From Ampelomyces quisqualis (taxonomy: Eukaryota > Ascomycota > Dothideomycetes > Pleosporales > Phaeosphaeriaceae): DNA of 64,000 nucleotides. The translations under genes and the position numbers were made by a program. The notes under the pieces are model-generated. The model was not told the DNA's origin and made no database searches. It saw only the letters and a list, made by a program, of their open reading frames with translations. Below, in pieces: positions 38,368 to 50,063 of this stretch. How positions within the stretch are numbered: position 1 is the stretch's first letter; the number at the start of each line of letters is the position of its first letter. The DNA is taken from contig JAGTXZ010000014.1 in NCBI GenBank assembly GCA_018398575.1, positions 2,790,001 through 2,854,000 of the forward strand. The letters are read 5' to 3'.

Positions 38368-40915
38368 ATGGACGGCGACCTGAGCCTGTCGCAGTCGCTC
38401 GGCGGCCTGCGCATCGCGAACCCCGACGAGCAGGACGGCGCCCTGCCCCCGCCACGGCCGCCGTCGTCGTCGAGCACCCTCACAGCCCGAGACCCCCCCG
38501 ACCCCCCATCGCTGGGCATCGACGCCACCGTCTTCGGCACCGCCTCGCCCGCCTCGCCCGCGTCGTCGCCCTCGCCGTCGTACTCGCCGCGCCTCGCCCA
38601 CCGCCAGTCGATGCCTCTCGCCCACCAGGCGCAGCACCAGGCCTCCCACCCGCCCTACGCAGCCAGCCCCATGCTGCCGCCGCGAAACGCACTGCCCCAG
38701 CCGCAGGCCCTGCGCGAGCGGCCGCTGTCGTCGAGCATGTACAGCCATCCCAACCTCTCCGCCAGCTCCACCGCCGCCCCCGGCACCTACCGATACAACG
38801 ACGAGGCCCTGTCAGGCGACATGCGGCGGACAAGCAGCTCGCGGGCCGCCCCGAGCGCCATGCCGGTGCGCGAGGCCAGCAGACGCGACCCGTATCGGCA
38901 ATCTGCCCAGATGGCCGCCATGAACGGGCCCCCGCCCCCGCGGAGAAGCTCGCGGCGCATACCCATGGACGGCGCCCCCGGCCCGCTGCCGTCGCAACTA
39001 TCAAGCTCGCCGTACGGCATCGAGGGCGGCCCCCTGTCGAGCACCGAGGAATGGAAAGAAAAGGGCGCGGCTGTGAGCACCCGGCAGGAGATGGATCAGA
39101 ATGGCAGGCCGGTGACACGCGTGGTGAAGAAAGGCGTCAAGGACTTCAACTTTGGGCGGACACTGGGCGAGGGCTCGTACAGCACTGTGCTGGCCGCGAC
39201 AGACCGCCAGACGCTGCGCGAGTACGCAATCAAGGTGCTCGACAAGCGCCATATCATCAAGGAGAAAAAAGTCAAATATGTCAACATCGAAAAGGACACG
39301 CTCAACAGGCTGACGGAGCATCCCGGCATCGTCCGCCTATACTACACATTCCAGGACGAGCGATCGCTATACTTTGTGCTCGACCTGGCGTCTGGCGGGG
39401 AGCTCCTAGGCTTTCTCAAAAAGATGGGCACCTTTGACATTGAATGCACGCGCTTCTACAGTGCTCAAATACTGGATGCCATAGACTACATGCACAACAA
39501 GGGTGTAATACACCGAGACTTGAAGCCAGAAAACGTGCTACTCGATGATCAAATGCACGTCAAGATCACCGATTTTGGTACTGCCAAGATATTGGACCAA
39601 AAGAAGCCAAACGGCGTCGGCTCAATGGCTGGCGGCGACCCGCTAGAAGGAGCTGAATCAGACCGCGCGCAGTCTTTCGTTGGCACCGCCGAATATGTCT
39701 CGCCAGAGCTGCTCACCGACAAGAACGCGTGCAAAGCGAGCGATTTGTGGGCATTCGGCTGCATAATCTATCAGCTTCTGGCAGGACGACCCCCTTTCAA
39801 AGCCGGCAACGAATATCAGACCTTCCAGAAGATTGTAGCCTTGGACTACTCCTTTCCCGACGGATTCCCACCTTTTGCAAAAGATTTGGTCGAAAGATTA
39901 CTGGTGCTAGATCCGCTTACACGCCTGCCGATGGAACACATCAAGAACCATGCCTTCTTTGACGGCGTTGCATGGGGCAAAGGCCTGTGGAAGCAAAAGG
40001 CTCCGCGGCTGAAGGCCTACAGTCCCCCACCGCAAGAACCCATCAAGCTTAATGGTAAGTGCAGTCCACCAATCGGGAGACATTCCCGTCAGTAACACAG
40101 CTTTAGGCCCTTCCACCCCAGCGGCATCAGCGCCGTCCAGTAGACAAATGCCACCGAAGCCAAGATTGATCACCGAACTACCGCCGCCAAGCCAGCTGGA
40201 CATCGATTGGTCGCCTGTCCTGACAAAGAGGGACGAGCGAATTCTCAAGCTTGGCAACATGTTTGTCACACAACACCCACCTGGTCACCAAGTTGGTAGT
40301 AAGGAGGAGCCAGCAGAGACCCCCAAAAAATTCTCACGTTTCTTCAGTAGCAACACTGCCAAGAAACGACAAAGACTTGTGATGATCACATCTAATGCCC
40401 GCGTCTTGCTGTGCGCTGCAGGCACCAATGACAAGAAACTGAAGGAGGAGATTTCACTTTTGTCGGCTGGTTGTGCCTGGAGATCATATCAGGATTCCAA
40501 GGGCCTCACAGCTTGGCTTGTGGAAACAGTATGTCTTACAACGTCCCTATGTCCCACCTCTACTAACATGTGTCAGCGGGAGAAGCAATTCGTCTTTGAG
40601 GATCCCAAGAGCACAACAAGTGACCCCGACGGCAGCAAATACTCTTCGCAAGAGTGGATCGACAGCATCGACAACGCACGAGAATACGCCTTGTCGCAAT
40701 CCATGGCGAGCTCATACGCAGGCGACTCTGCGCTCAATGAGCTGGGCCCGAGTATGTCGAGTCCAACCAGTACCTTGGGGGGTGATTCGGCGCTTGAAGG
40801 GGTCAATATTCCGACTGCGCGGCATCTTCGCAAAGACCATGGTGATGCTGAGTCGATGAAAGGCAGGAAACGCTTCAGCAAAAGGCATTCGAAAAACGGA
40901 CTCGCCAACTTTTAG
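38368..40915 (+). CDS. PDK1-type AGC protein kinase (Pkh1/Pkh2-like)
   Basis: Three exons, 38368-40054, 40107-40528 and 40577-40915, give 815 residues. After a Pro/Ser-rich N-terminus the kinase domain has GEGSYSTVLAA, EYAIKVLDK (Lys near residue 288), HRDLKPENVLL (near 382), DFGTAKIL and an activation loop ending SFVGTAEYVSPELL. A C-terminal PH-like domain (RILKLGNMFVT, RQRLVMITSNARVLL) is typical of PDK1, which phosphorylates AGC-kinase activation loops in the sphingolipid/TOR-linked pathway. Intron 1 (40055-40106, GTAAGT..TAG) and intron 2 (40529-40576, GTATGT..CTACTAAC..CAG) are predicted. Intron 2 is 48 nt and open in frame. Called Pkh-like by domain order. Confidence 0.92.
40529..40576 (+). 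other. Predicted 48-nt read-through intron in the kinase
   Basis: GTATGT donor, CTACTAAC branch and CAG acceptor. Phase 0, length 48, no stop: retention would add 16 residues (VCLTTSLCPTSTNMCQ) within or just after the PH-like domain. Confidence 0.75.
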
Positions 40916-42215
40916 AACTTGACAAGCTACTACCATGACTAGTAGAATCAAGGCTTCCAACCCGCACAATCCTCGACGTAAATATGCACGCAATCATATT
41001 GATCAGCTCAGCGACACAGCAAGTAGCCTCCGTGGATGAAGCATCGAACAAACCAGGGGTACGCTCTAATCGCCACACGACAAGCACACGTGCTAGATGG
41101 CCTCCCAATCCTAGCAGTCAAATGACCGAGCCATGCACACTCGTCTACATCTTGCAACAGCAATGATACAGCATCAACTGCTTGTACCTCCTACCCTCTA
41201 TCTGGACAAGGCCATATCTTCCTCCACCCATGGTCGTAGCCGCCGTCGACTACCCAGGGGCCCGTCGGTCCCGAACGTTGAAAGAACCCCATCTCATACT
41301 AATACAAGGCAAGTGACGTCTACGCGCCGCTTTCCGATTGTGTTTTCGATCCAGCAAAACAGCCAACGCAGCCATCAGTCTGGTAACTTGCAGGACAACT
41401 CCACCACCACACTTCGTTGGCAGAAACAACAAAAGTCGCAGCAGAATGTCCGTCTCACACATCGATAGACAGTACTATATCTGGCCGTCACTTTCCAGCA
41501 CCCAATTCATCAAATGTTCGGCATTATACGGTCATGCCATCCCAACCCAGCATCTCAATTGTACATTTCCACTGCAGCCAAGGCATATACGGGAAGCAAT
41601 TTTGCTCTGCGCAGGCACAAAATGCCTTGTGTTTCCCGGCCGGATGCGCGCTCCTACTGTTTGCATTTCAGCGGCTTCGGCATTCCTTGTTTCATCTCAT
41701 TCTTCTTCCACGGGGTAGACATGGCTCTTGTCTTCCCATCCTTGTCTTCTGCCGGAGTGTGTTCGCTTCTGGCATTTTCAGGTTCGGACAGCACGAGGGC
41801 GGCGAGGTGAGTGTCGTTGCTCGTTTGTATGTACTTTTGCTTCGGTCGACGTCGTGGCGGGGCAGGGAGGGAAATGCATACACGCTAGACTGGCTAGATG
41901 GTATCGTCGGCGTGGTGGGGGTCTCGCTGGGAGTCCTGTCGTGTACGGACATGTGTCAGAGCGTGGATACATGCGAGCCCGAGAATGTATGCATGTTTAC
42001 TTGCACATCTCCCGTGACCGAGGGTGATGGAATAGAATAGTCATGTACATATGGGCGAGATGCTTAATCGCGTGACCGAGTGAGACGAAAGTAAGAGACA
42101 AGATGGCACGTCACGGAGACGCGGTAGATGAATTCAGATTATTTGCACTCGCTTCATAAGGGTGCAGAGGGTAGCCGACCTAGCCACACTCCTTTTCAGT
42201 TTCCAGCGTCGTCCT
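40916..42215. other. Intergenic between convergent kinase and SOD2 genes
   Basis: 1.3 kb. A 207-codon frame at 41417-42040 overlaps other frames and has no recognisable domain, so I leave it uncalled. No other feature seen. Confidence 0.5.
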
Positions 42216-43039
42216 TTACTTGAAGCGCCTCTCCGCCGTCTTCCAGTTGACGACGTCCCAGATAGCCTTGAAGTACTCTGCCTTGCGATTCTGGTACTGG
42301 AGACTATGACACGGAACGGTCGTTAGCAAGCCACTTGGCAGCACAGCACAGCAAACACGGAGAAAAAAAAAAAGAAACGTACTAGTAAGCATGTTCCCAA
42401 GCATCAATGCCCAGAATCGGCCTAAACTGTCCCACGACAGCATCTTGATTCGCATACGTCCGAATCTGCACGTTGCCCGTCTGCGTATCCTGCACCAACC
42501 ACGCCCAGCCGCTGCCCTGGATGCCCGCGAGCGCAGCGTTGAACTTGTCCTTGAACGCGTCCAGGCTGCCGTAGCTGTCGTTGATGGCCTTGCTCAGGGC
42601 ACCGGTCGGGGGCTCGCCGCCTCCCCGGCCCTTGGGCGCCAGGTTCTCCCAGAACAGGCTGTGGTTGATGTGGCCGCCGCCGTGGAAGTTGATCAGGGGC
42701 TGCAGGGCGATTTGGGCAGCGACGTCGGATTTGGCTGACGCTTCGGCGATTTGCTCCGAGAAGTTGTTGAACGAAGTTACGTACGTGTTGTGGTGGTTTT
42801 TGTGGTGGAGTTCCATGATCTTGCCGCTGATGGAGGGCTCCAGGGCGCCGTAGTCGTCTGGGAGGATTGGTCAGACTGGGATGAGCTGGGGGTTGCATGG
42901 ACGTGTTACATGGGAGGTCGGGAAGCGTGGCTTTTCCACGGATGAATGTGGTGCCTGCGAGACCTGCACGAGAGACGGTGGGGGCAGCTGCCCGGGCGGC
43001 GGAGCGCAGGGCGGATGTGCGGAGGAGTGTGGTGTTCAT
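42216..43039 (-). CDS. SOD2: Mitochondrial manganese superoxide dismutase
   Basis: Three exons, 43039-42910, 42857-42383 and 42303-42216, give 230 residues. Exon 1 encodes an Arg/Ala/Ser-rich mitochondrial leader (MNTTLLRTSALRSAARAAAP) up to KATLPDLP. The joins yield YDYGALEPSISGKIMELHH and HAYYLQYQNRKAEYFKA. Metal ligands are visible in MELHHKNHH, GGGHINHSLFW, and the C-terminal region IDAWEHAYY. Converts superoxide to peroxide and oxygen in the matrix. Introns: 42858-42909 (GTAACA..CAG) and 42304-42382 (GTACGT..TAG, with a T-rich tract near its 5' end). Length is normal for the family. Confidence 0.95.
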
Positions 43040-43381
43040 TTTGCCTGTGTTGGATGTGTTGTGCTCAATTGGGCTTCTAGTCGGGTTGCAGATGGTATGC
43101 CAGGTATGGGAAGGTGAGGGGATGTGGATGTGGTTGCTAGATAATCAGCGCCGAGCTCACCAAGATCCAAGCTCCTTCGTGGTTGTCAGCCAATGATTCC
43201 TGATTCCTAGTTACTCCACACATGGTGCACATGATTGTTTTCATGACGTGTTTTCCTGCTGGGCTCATACGATGAGCAGTGAATTGAGAGCGCCCTGCAC
43301 CGATACCTGACATCACTTCTTCGCTCGTGTCTCACTGAAGACTCCTCCAACCGCTCGAGCTACCCCGCCAACGTCAGCGCA
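43040..43381. other. Divergent upstream region of SOD2 and the acyltransferase gene
   Basis: 342 bp. No gene seen; it presumably contains both promoters. Confidence 0.5.
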
Positions 43382-45022
43382 ATGGCCCCCGCCAATGTCG
43401 TCCATCTGCCCAACGGCCAAATATTGACAATTACACCCGTGTTCGGCGGTCTATTCTTCAAGGCGACAGATCTGCTAAACGCACATTCGCCGTTCCCACC
43501 CGGCTGGACTATTATTCTGAACACAGAAGACGAGCTGGACAATGAGCAGCAGCAGCAGCAGAAGGAACTCGGCGAAGACGACGACCGCGCTGCCACGCAC
43601 AGCGTACATCGGTACAGAAGACCTACGCTCTGCGGCGACCACCTCTACATCTCCTCCATCTCGAACCCCAGCAGCAATGAATTCAAGGCCGCTGCTTCGC
43701 CCACGCGCCAGATCGCCATGATGCTTTGGGCCAGCCTGTACTGGTACTTCCACCAGCCAGAGCCCACGTTGCAGATAACGAACGGAACGTCCAAGAACAC
43801 TGCCGATGCTGGCAAGCCCAAGGGAGAGTGGCGCATCAACATCAACAGAGAAGGCATCTTCAAGGGCAAAGTGGTGCTGCCAAAGCTCGAGCGCATGGGG
43901 CTGATAGCTAGCGAGGACTCGACCGTGGGTTGCGCGCAAGAAGAGAATTCACCCGACGGATGGACCGACATGTTTGTCAGCCGGAGGTCCTTTTGGCAGT
44001 TGGATCCACGCATCTATCTCTTCACGCTCTCGCCCATGGCCCAATCACCATTCCCTGCTGGCTCGCCATATCCCTCGAGACCGTCTTCCCCGTCGCGAGG
44101 AAGTACCGACACGTCGAGGGAGCCACAGCTTGAGCAGGCATCACAAGGCTTGTGGTCGCCCACAGCTCCTGGGCCCTTCCACTCGAGCTCGCATCTTCCC
44201 ACCTACTACCCGCCCCCACCGGCGCAATACATCTTCACGAACAACGTCCGGCATCCCGTGCGTCCCAAGCCCCCAAGGCAGGGCGAAGTGCTATACACGC
44301 GATACATACCCAGCCTTGGGCAGTACTTATCATTCCGAGTAGCTTCTTGTTCTTCAAAATCTCTCCGCCATCGTGGTCCTGTGTCTGGAACGCCGCGTAA
44401 CAGCATGCACAGCCACTACACTGCTTCGGACTCGCCGGTACCAACGATGAGCTCCCTCAACCTCGACCTCAAGTCGGACGCTGAATATCTCCACACGTGG
44501 ATGAACAACCCACGTGTATCGCACTTTTGGGGCGAGCAGGGCGACCTTGCGCATCAGGAGGAGTTGCTCAAGAACAGATTGAAGTCGAAGAACTCGTTCC
44601 CAGTCATTGGGTGCTGGGATGGCAAACCCTTTGGCTATTTTGAAATATACTGGGTAAAAGAAGACAATTTAGGCAAGCATGTGCCTATCGTGAGCGACTG
44701 GGATCGAGGCTTCCATTGCTTGGTGGGCGAGCAGGAGTTTAGGGGCCCCCACAGGGTCAGGATATGGTTGAGCGCACTGGTGCACTACTGTTGGCTAGCG
44801 GACAATCGAACGGAGCGCGTCATGCTCGAACCCCGGGTGGACAACGAGAAGTAAGTACAAACCGTCATCTTTTTTGCCATATCAATCCTGGCTAACAACA
44901 GCAGACTGGCACACTACCTCCAAGAAGCAGGTTTCTACAAAGAGCGCGAGATTAGCTTTCCGCACAAGCAAAGTAACCTCTTCAAGATCAACAGGGACGT
45001 CTGGAGAGCACCAGCACTATAG
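43382..45022 (+). CDS. GNAT acyltransferase, siderophore biosynthesis type (SidF/SidL-like)
   Basis: Two exons, 43382-44850 and 44905-45022, give 528 residues. The N-terminal part (MAPANVVHLPNGQILTITPV to YWYFHQPEP) and the C-terminal acyltransferase region (AEYLHTWMNNPRVSHFWGEQ, GKPFGYFEIYW, IWLSALVHYCWLADNRTE) match the N5-hydroxyornithine acyltransferase type. The join gives DNEKLAHYLQEAGFYKE. By family knowledge these use acyl-CoA to acylate N5-hydroxyornithine for hydroxamate siderophores in iron uptake or storage. No NRPS or ornithine monooxygenase is in this window. The acceptor is a NAGNAG (44900-44904), so one extra residue is possible. A Ser/Pro-rich linker splits the domains. Confidence 0.85.
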
Positions 45023-45712
45023 CTGGTGAAGCCAAAGGAGGCTCTGTGTTGAGTTGAGTTACTATGGAGCGGTAATGCGGATGACTAGATTTTTCGTTTG
45101 GGCAGCAGTTGGGTGGAGAATTAGCGGGCGGGTCTTTGGAGATACCACAAGTCTGAATTGTCAGACAAACTACAGTGCCGCGTGCCAGTCTAGCAACTGC
45201 ACTAATCATCCAGAATCATGACATCTCTAGAAAGTCGTTTGAAATGACATGAAGGGAAATAAAGGTGGTCAAAGTGTGGACATCCTGCGTGAGATTCAGG
45301 CCAACATGGCAAAATTACGGAATGGCAATATGGGATAGTCCATCTACAACGGGTGAACATGGAGTCAAAGATAGGTCTGGCGCGCGCCGTTGAACTCAAA
45401 CAGTGGCATGGAAAAGTTTGTAAATATCGAACGATCTGGTACACAAGTAGCAAGATGGGCACCGCATCCGCCGAATGTTGGTGACGAATGTGGGGTCTTG
45501 GCATTGGAGCTCAAATTTCGGCCTACACGTGAGAGCACGTTGACTGCGCGGGTAGAAATCGGAAGCTACTTCCTTTCTTACCGACGGCTCCTCAGCTGTC
45601 TTCCCACACTCACAAATTCTACTCAGCAGTGGAGTTGTTGTCATCACACCTAGGGTCTGCAAAAAGAATTCGCGAGGAGCGACAAGACTCACAACCACCC
45701 CCTCTGCCCACC
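45023..45712. other. Intergenic, promoter of ADE13
   Basis: 690 bp between same-strand genes. Frames here are not protein-like. No other feature seen. Confidence 0.45.
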
Positions 45713-47354
45713 ATGGCGATGAACGCAGACACAACCCTGGACATGCAGCGCCAGATCAACGACATGAAGTCGAAAATTGGCTCGCCTGTATTCGACACGT
45801 ATCAGACCTCTCTCACAGGTCGCTACTGCTCCAAGGAAATGTCGCAGCTCTTTAGCCAGCGGTCGCGCCACTCGACGTGGCGCAAGCTTTGGCTGTATCT
45901 TGCCGAAGCAGAGAAAGAGCTGGGCATTGAGACGATTAGCGATGCGGCGCTCACGGAAATGAGGGAGCATCTTGTTGTTACGGACGAGGATTTTGAGATT
46001 GCGAGGGTCGAGGAGAAGAAGAGGAGGCATGATGTTATGGCGCATGTGCATGCGTTTGGGCAGGTTGCGCCAAGTGCGGCGGGGATTATACATTATGGTG
46101 TAAGTTCAAATTCTTTCCTCTCTGCCTGTAAGAGGTACGTGGATGTCACGTGCCGAGTGAAGAGCTATGTGTCTTTGGAGATTCTGCAACGGCAAGACGC
46201 TAATTGGAACATAGGCAACAAGCTGCTATGTCACCGACAACGCTGAGCTCATCCTCATGCGCGACGCAATGGACCTCCTCCTACCCAAACTTGCCAAAGT
46301 CCTATCTAACCTCTCCGCCTTCGCCCTGCGATGGAAATCCGAACCTACCCTCGCCTACACCCATCTCCAGCCCGCGCAACTCATCACCGTCGGCAAGCGC
46401 GCCGCCCAATGGGCTCAGGACTTGATCTTCGACCTAGAATCCATCGAGCATGTTCGCGAGACCTTGCAGTTTCGCGGAGCCCAAGGAACGACCGGCACAC
46501 AAGCCTCCTTCCTCGAAATCTTCGCCAACGACTCCCAAAAATGCGACCAATTGAACGAACTTCTATGTAAGAAAACAGGCTTCCCAAGCTGCTACCCTGT
46601 CAGCACACAAACCTACACCCGCAAAGTTGACCTCATGATATCCAACGCCATTGCCGGGCTTGGCGCCACGGCACAAAAGATCACAGGCGATATCCGCCAC
46701 CTCGCAGCCTGGAAAGAAATCGAAGAACCGTTTGAAGCCAGCCAAATCGGCTCCAGCGCAATGGCATATAAACGCAACCCCATGCGCTCGGAACGCATCT
46801 ACAGTCTGTCCCGCGAGCTCCAGTCCAAACCCGCCTCCTTCGCCGCGACGCTGAGCGACCAATGGATGGAGCGCACGCTCGACGACTCGGCGATCCGCCG
46901 CATCGACATACCCGAAATGTTCCTCCTCGCAGACGCCATCCTGCTCAGTCTAGACAATGTCACGTCAGGCCTCGTCGTGTACCCGAAGCGCATCGACGCG
47001 CGCGTCCAGGAAGAACTCCCCTTTATGATCACCGAGTCCATCATCATGCGCCTCGTCGCAAAGGGCGTAAGCAGACAAGACGCTCACGAACAAATCCGCA
47101 TCCTGTCCCACGAGGCTGGCGCGCAGGTCAAGAACGAGGGCAAGGGAAATGATTTGGTCGACAGGATCAAGCGGAACGAATTCTTTCGCCCGATTTGGCC
47201 CGATTTGCTTCACATGTTGGACTCGAGACTGTATACGGGCCGCAGCAGCGAAATTGTAGACAGGTTTTGTGGCGAGGGCGGCGTCGTCGCTGCAAAACTC
47301 GCTAGGTATCAGCATTACATCCAGGGCGCTGGGGTATCGGAGCTGAACGTCTAA
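45713..47354 (+). CDS. ADE13: Adenylosuccinate lyase
   Basis: Two exons, 45713-46099 and 46215-47354, give 508 residues. The 115-nt intron (46100-46214, GTAAGT..TAG) joins AAGIIHYG to ATSCYVTDNAELILMRD. Motifs typical of the fumarase/aspartase superfamily include YLAEAEKELGI, THLQPAQLITVGKRAAQW and the signature region SSAMAYKRNPMRSERI. Catalyses two steps of purine synthesis: conversion of SAICAR to AICAR and of adenylosuccinate to AMP, with loss of fumarate. The C-terminus is normal (YIQGAGVSELNV). Start chosen at MAMNADTTLDMQ, following CCACC. Confidence 0.94.
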
Positions 47355-47679
47355 AGCACGGCGCTCAAAGACCAAGGCGTGTTGCCGTGAAGCCAAACAT
47401 AAAAAGTCGGTTGGATGGGAAGAACAAGTTGAAAAAAAAAATGCAAAATGTCCCATGTGAAAAAGAAAAACTCGTCTTGATGCACGCACACATTACACTG
47501 ACTTGTCGCTAACTCTGTCCGTCCCCATTCTCCCCCTCCATCTCCCCCTCCATCTCCGCCCCAAAAAAACCCCAAGCGTTCGCGGAACAGAGTAAATCCT
47601 TCACCCCCCTCCCATCGATCTAGAACAACAAAGACCAAAAAAAAAGATTCGTCAAAACGTCACCACCTCCCTCCAGTCC
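47355..47679. other. Intergenic between convergent ADE13 and membrane-protein genes
   Basis: 325 bp of A-rich and T-rich tracts, consistent with 3' UTRs. No gene seen. Confidence 0.55.
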
Positions 47680-48990
47680 TCAATACGCATCCCCAAAAAT
47701 CTCCTGCGGACTCAAGACCAACCCCTCCCTCAGCGCCGCGACTCTCCCGCGCTCGACCTTGGCCGCTGCCCTGCGATCGCGCCTGCTCACTAGATGCGGC
47801 GTGACGGGCGTGATGGGCGTAAACGGCATGTAGGGACTATACGGGGTAAAAGGGACGGCTGTGCGGGGGGATTGGTTCAAGGGGGGGATTTTTGCGGCGG
47901 TGCGGTCTAGGACGGTAGTTTGGATGGCTGGGCTGGCGAGGGGGTGGGCGAAGGAGCGGAGGGGGAGGGCTTTGGTGGTTGGGGAGGAGGTGGAGGGGGT
48001 GTTTGATAAAGGGCGGTGGATGGCCGAGGGCGACGTTGTTGGCGAGGTTGCTTGTGTGGGTGGACTTGGTGGCGCGCCGGGGCTGGTGGAGAAGCGTGGG
48101 GAGAGTGGGGTGTGCGCTTCGTCGTCGGAATCCACGCCAGGGTATTTGTGCGTTGGACCCGAGATGCGCAGGTTCTTGAGGTTGAAGCGCGCGGTTTTGG
48201 TGCCGGAAGTGCTCGAGACTTGCGAGCGTTTGGACACGATGCTGCGGGGGGAGGGCGGAGGGTGTTGCTGTTGGGGGTCGAGGAGGCGGTCCATGGGGCC
48301 GTTTTGGTAGCCGGGTGGGTAAATGGCTTTGATAGGAGAGATGGGGATCTCGTCCGCAGTGGTGGTGCTGATGGCCGATGGGCGTTTTCGCTCGCTTCTC
48401 GGTGGTCGCTGTTCCATTTCGCTGAAGCTGACTTTGGAATTGTGCTTTTGCTCGTCGTGGTCCATAACAGCGGCGTAGAGCCGCTCCATTTCGGCTTGCG
48501 CTTGCTTGTTGTGGTTGTCAATGACCTGCTGGTCGAAGGAGGTTGGGGAGCCAATGGCTGGGCTCTGTGGGCTGCCAACGGTAGAGTCGCTCTTCCTGAA
48601 CTTCCGCAGCCACGATGAGGCAGAGCGCGCTGATAGAGCAGGCGAAGCTAGCGGCGCTGTCCTGATTGATGGCTTTATTGGTTTGTTCTGAAGTTCCAGC
48701 TCCAGCGCTTTGGGAGGTTCAAGCGCCTTTCGTCGCATCCTTCTGCCGATTGTGAGGAGAAGGACTCCCCAGATCAGTACGGTGAGTAGGTAGCCGCCGA
48801 CGACTCCTACGATGTCGTAGGGCAGACGGTTCGGGTCTCGTGAGGCGTTGTATGAAGCAGGAGGGCCGTCTTCAGGCGCTGGGGTGGATTCCTTGCTGTA
48901 ATTGTCCTTGAAGTCGTATGGGTGTGCAGCGGCTTGTGAAGCGACGAGAATCAACGACAACAAGGCTGGAGGCAATGCTCGATCGAGCAT
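47680..48990 (-). CDS. Single-pass membrane protein with disordered tail, unknown function
   Basis: A 436-residue single-exon frame. The signal-like N-terminus (MLDRALPPALLSLILVASQA) is followed by a short extracellular or lumenal part and a TM segment (YDIVGVVGGYLLTVLIWGVL), then a basic RRMRRKALEPP. The remaining 330 residues are Ser/Pro-rich cytosolic disorder with small ordered patches, for example RFNLKNLRISGPTHKYPGVD and the C-terminal LREGLVLSPQEIFGDAY. The architecture is that of a type I surface or vacuolar membrane protein. No family was recognised. Confidence 0.8.
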   Translation of the reverse strand: MLDRALPPALLSLILVASQAAAHPYDFKDNYSKESTPAPEDGPPASYNASRDPNRLPYDIVGVVGGYLLTVLIWGVLLLTIGRRMRRKALEPPKALELELQNKPIKPSIRTAPLASPALSARSASSWLRKFRKSDSTVGSPQSPAIGSPTSFDQQVIDNHNKQAQAEMERLYAAVMDHDEQKHNSKVSFSEMEQRPPRSERKRPSAISTTTADEIPISPIKAIYPPGYQNGPMDRLLDPQQQHPPPSPRSIVSKRSQVSSTSGTKTARFNLKNLRISGPTHKYPGVDSDDEAHTPLSPRFSTSPGAPPSPPTQATSPTTSPSAIHRPLSNTPSTSSPTTKALPLRSFAHPLASPAIQTTVLDRTAAKIPPLNQSPRTAVPFTPYSPYMPFTPITPVTPHLVSRRDRRAAAKVERGRVAALREGLVLSPQEIFGDAY

Positions 48991-50063
48991 GATTGAAGCA
49001 AAGAACAGGTGGTGAGGGAGGGGTTGCTATCCACACTCCCACATGTCGATCAAGATCCAATGCAGGCCCAGTACGCAAATGACCCGACGGGAAGGTACCG
49101 GGTGATTTCAAAGCGTGCAACAGCTGGCGACATGGTGATAAGAGGAATGGGCAGTGGGTAAGTATTTCTAGCAGCAGTATGCGAGTGGACGGACAGAGTA
49201 AACGAGCTGCGAGGTGCAAGGTGATCGAGGCTGATATGCATTGTGATTGGTGAGGGTGTTTCTTGAGCAACACGCTGGCGTCCAGTCAATGCACTCTACG
49301 AAGCGCTTCGGCGGGTCGCTTCAATGTGCGCTACGACTGAAGTGGGACGGGAGGACCGACACATGGCCGCTGCTGAGCGGACTCGACTTTTGTGCATAGA
49401 ATCCGAGTCGCGGGCTTCGCGGATACATGCTCGACTGAGTGGTGGACTGAGTGGTGTTGAGACCTCGTGTCAAACACACGTGACACGCTATCGAGAAACA
49501 CGTTTCGCCGGCCCGCAACGCTGCCCAAAATACCCAGCGCACAGGCCATCGCGAAGTCGGCGGGAGGAGACGGTCCGCATGCGGCATGCATCAAACAAAG
49601 CCTGTCCCTACAAGGTCAGAAATGCATTACCTTTTTTGCGGATTCCGATTCGCCGCATGCGATTTTTCTAAGCGCCGCCACAATGTCCATCACCACGCCG
49701 TCACCTCATCACACAAGCCACTCCAATTGCCGAGCCTGTGTGACTGCCATTATCAGGCCGCATCAACGCCGTCTCGCGTGATGGAGGGCGACATTGGTTG
49801 TCGCAATCCACTTCACAAGTCTGACTTTTCGCATGTGGAGAGTAAGAGGAGGTATAGATTCAATCAATCTTCGGTAGCATGTAGCGCTGGCTGCTGATAA
49901 TCACTACCTAATGATGCATCGTTTGATGCTGGATTAGCGAAAGCTAGCAAACATATCTGCCCAACAGAGGCTTTGGGAGCTTACCCTACCAACGTCCAGG
50001 CGCCACCATCTCCTGCCCATCAAGTCCAGGCAGATGGTCGGGTCAAGTTCAGGTGGTCGTCCA
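48991..50063. other. Intergenic, no supported gene
   Basis: 1.07 kb. Overlapping short frames are found on both strands but none is protein-like. It includes the promoter of the membrane-protein gene. Confidence 0.5.

Noticed and set aside
41417..42040. 207-codon plus-strand frame downstream of the kinase
   Set aside because: It overlaps other frames, has no recognisable domain, and starts within the kinase 3' region; composition looks random.
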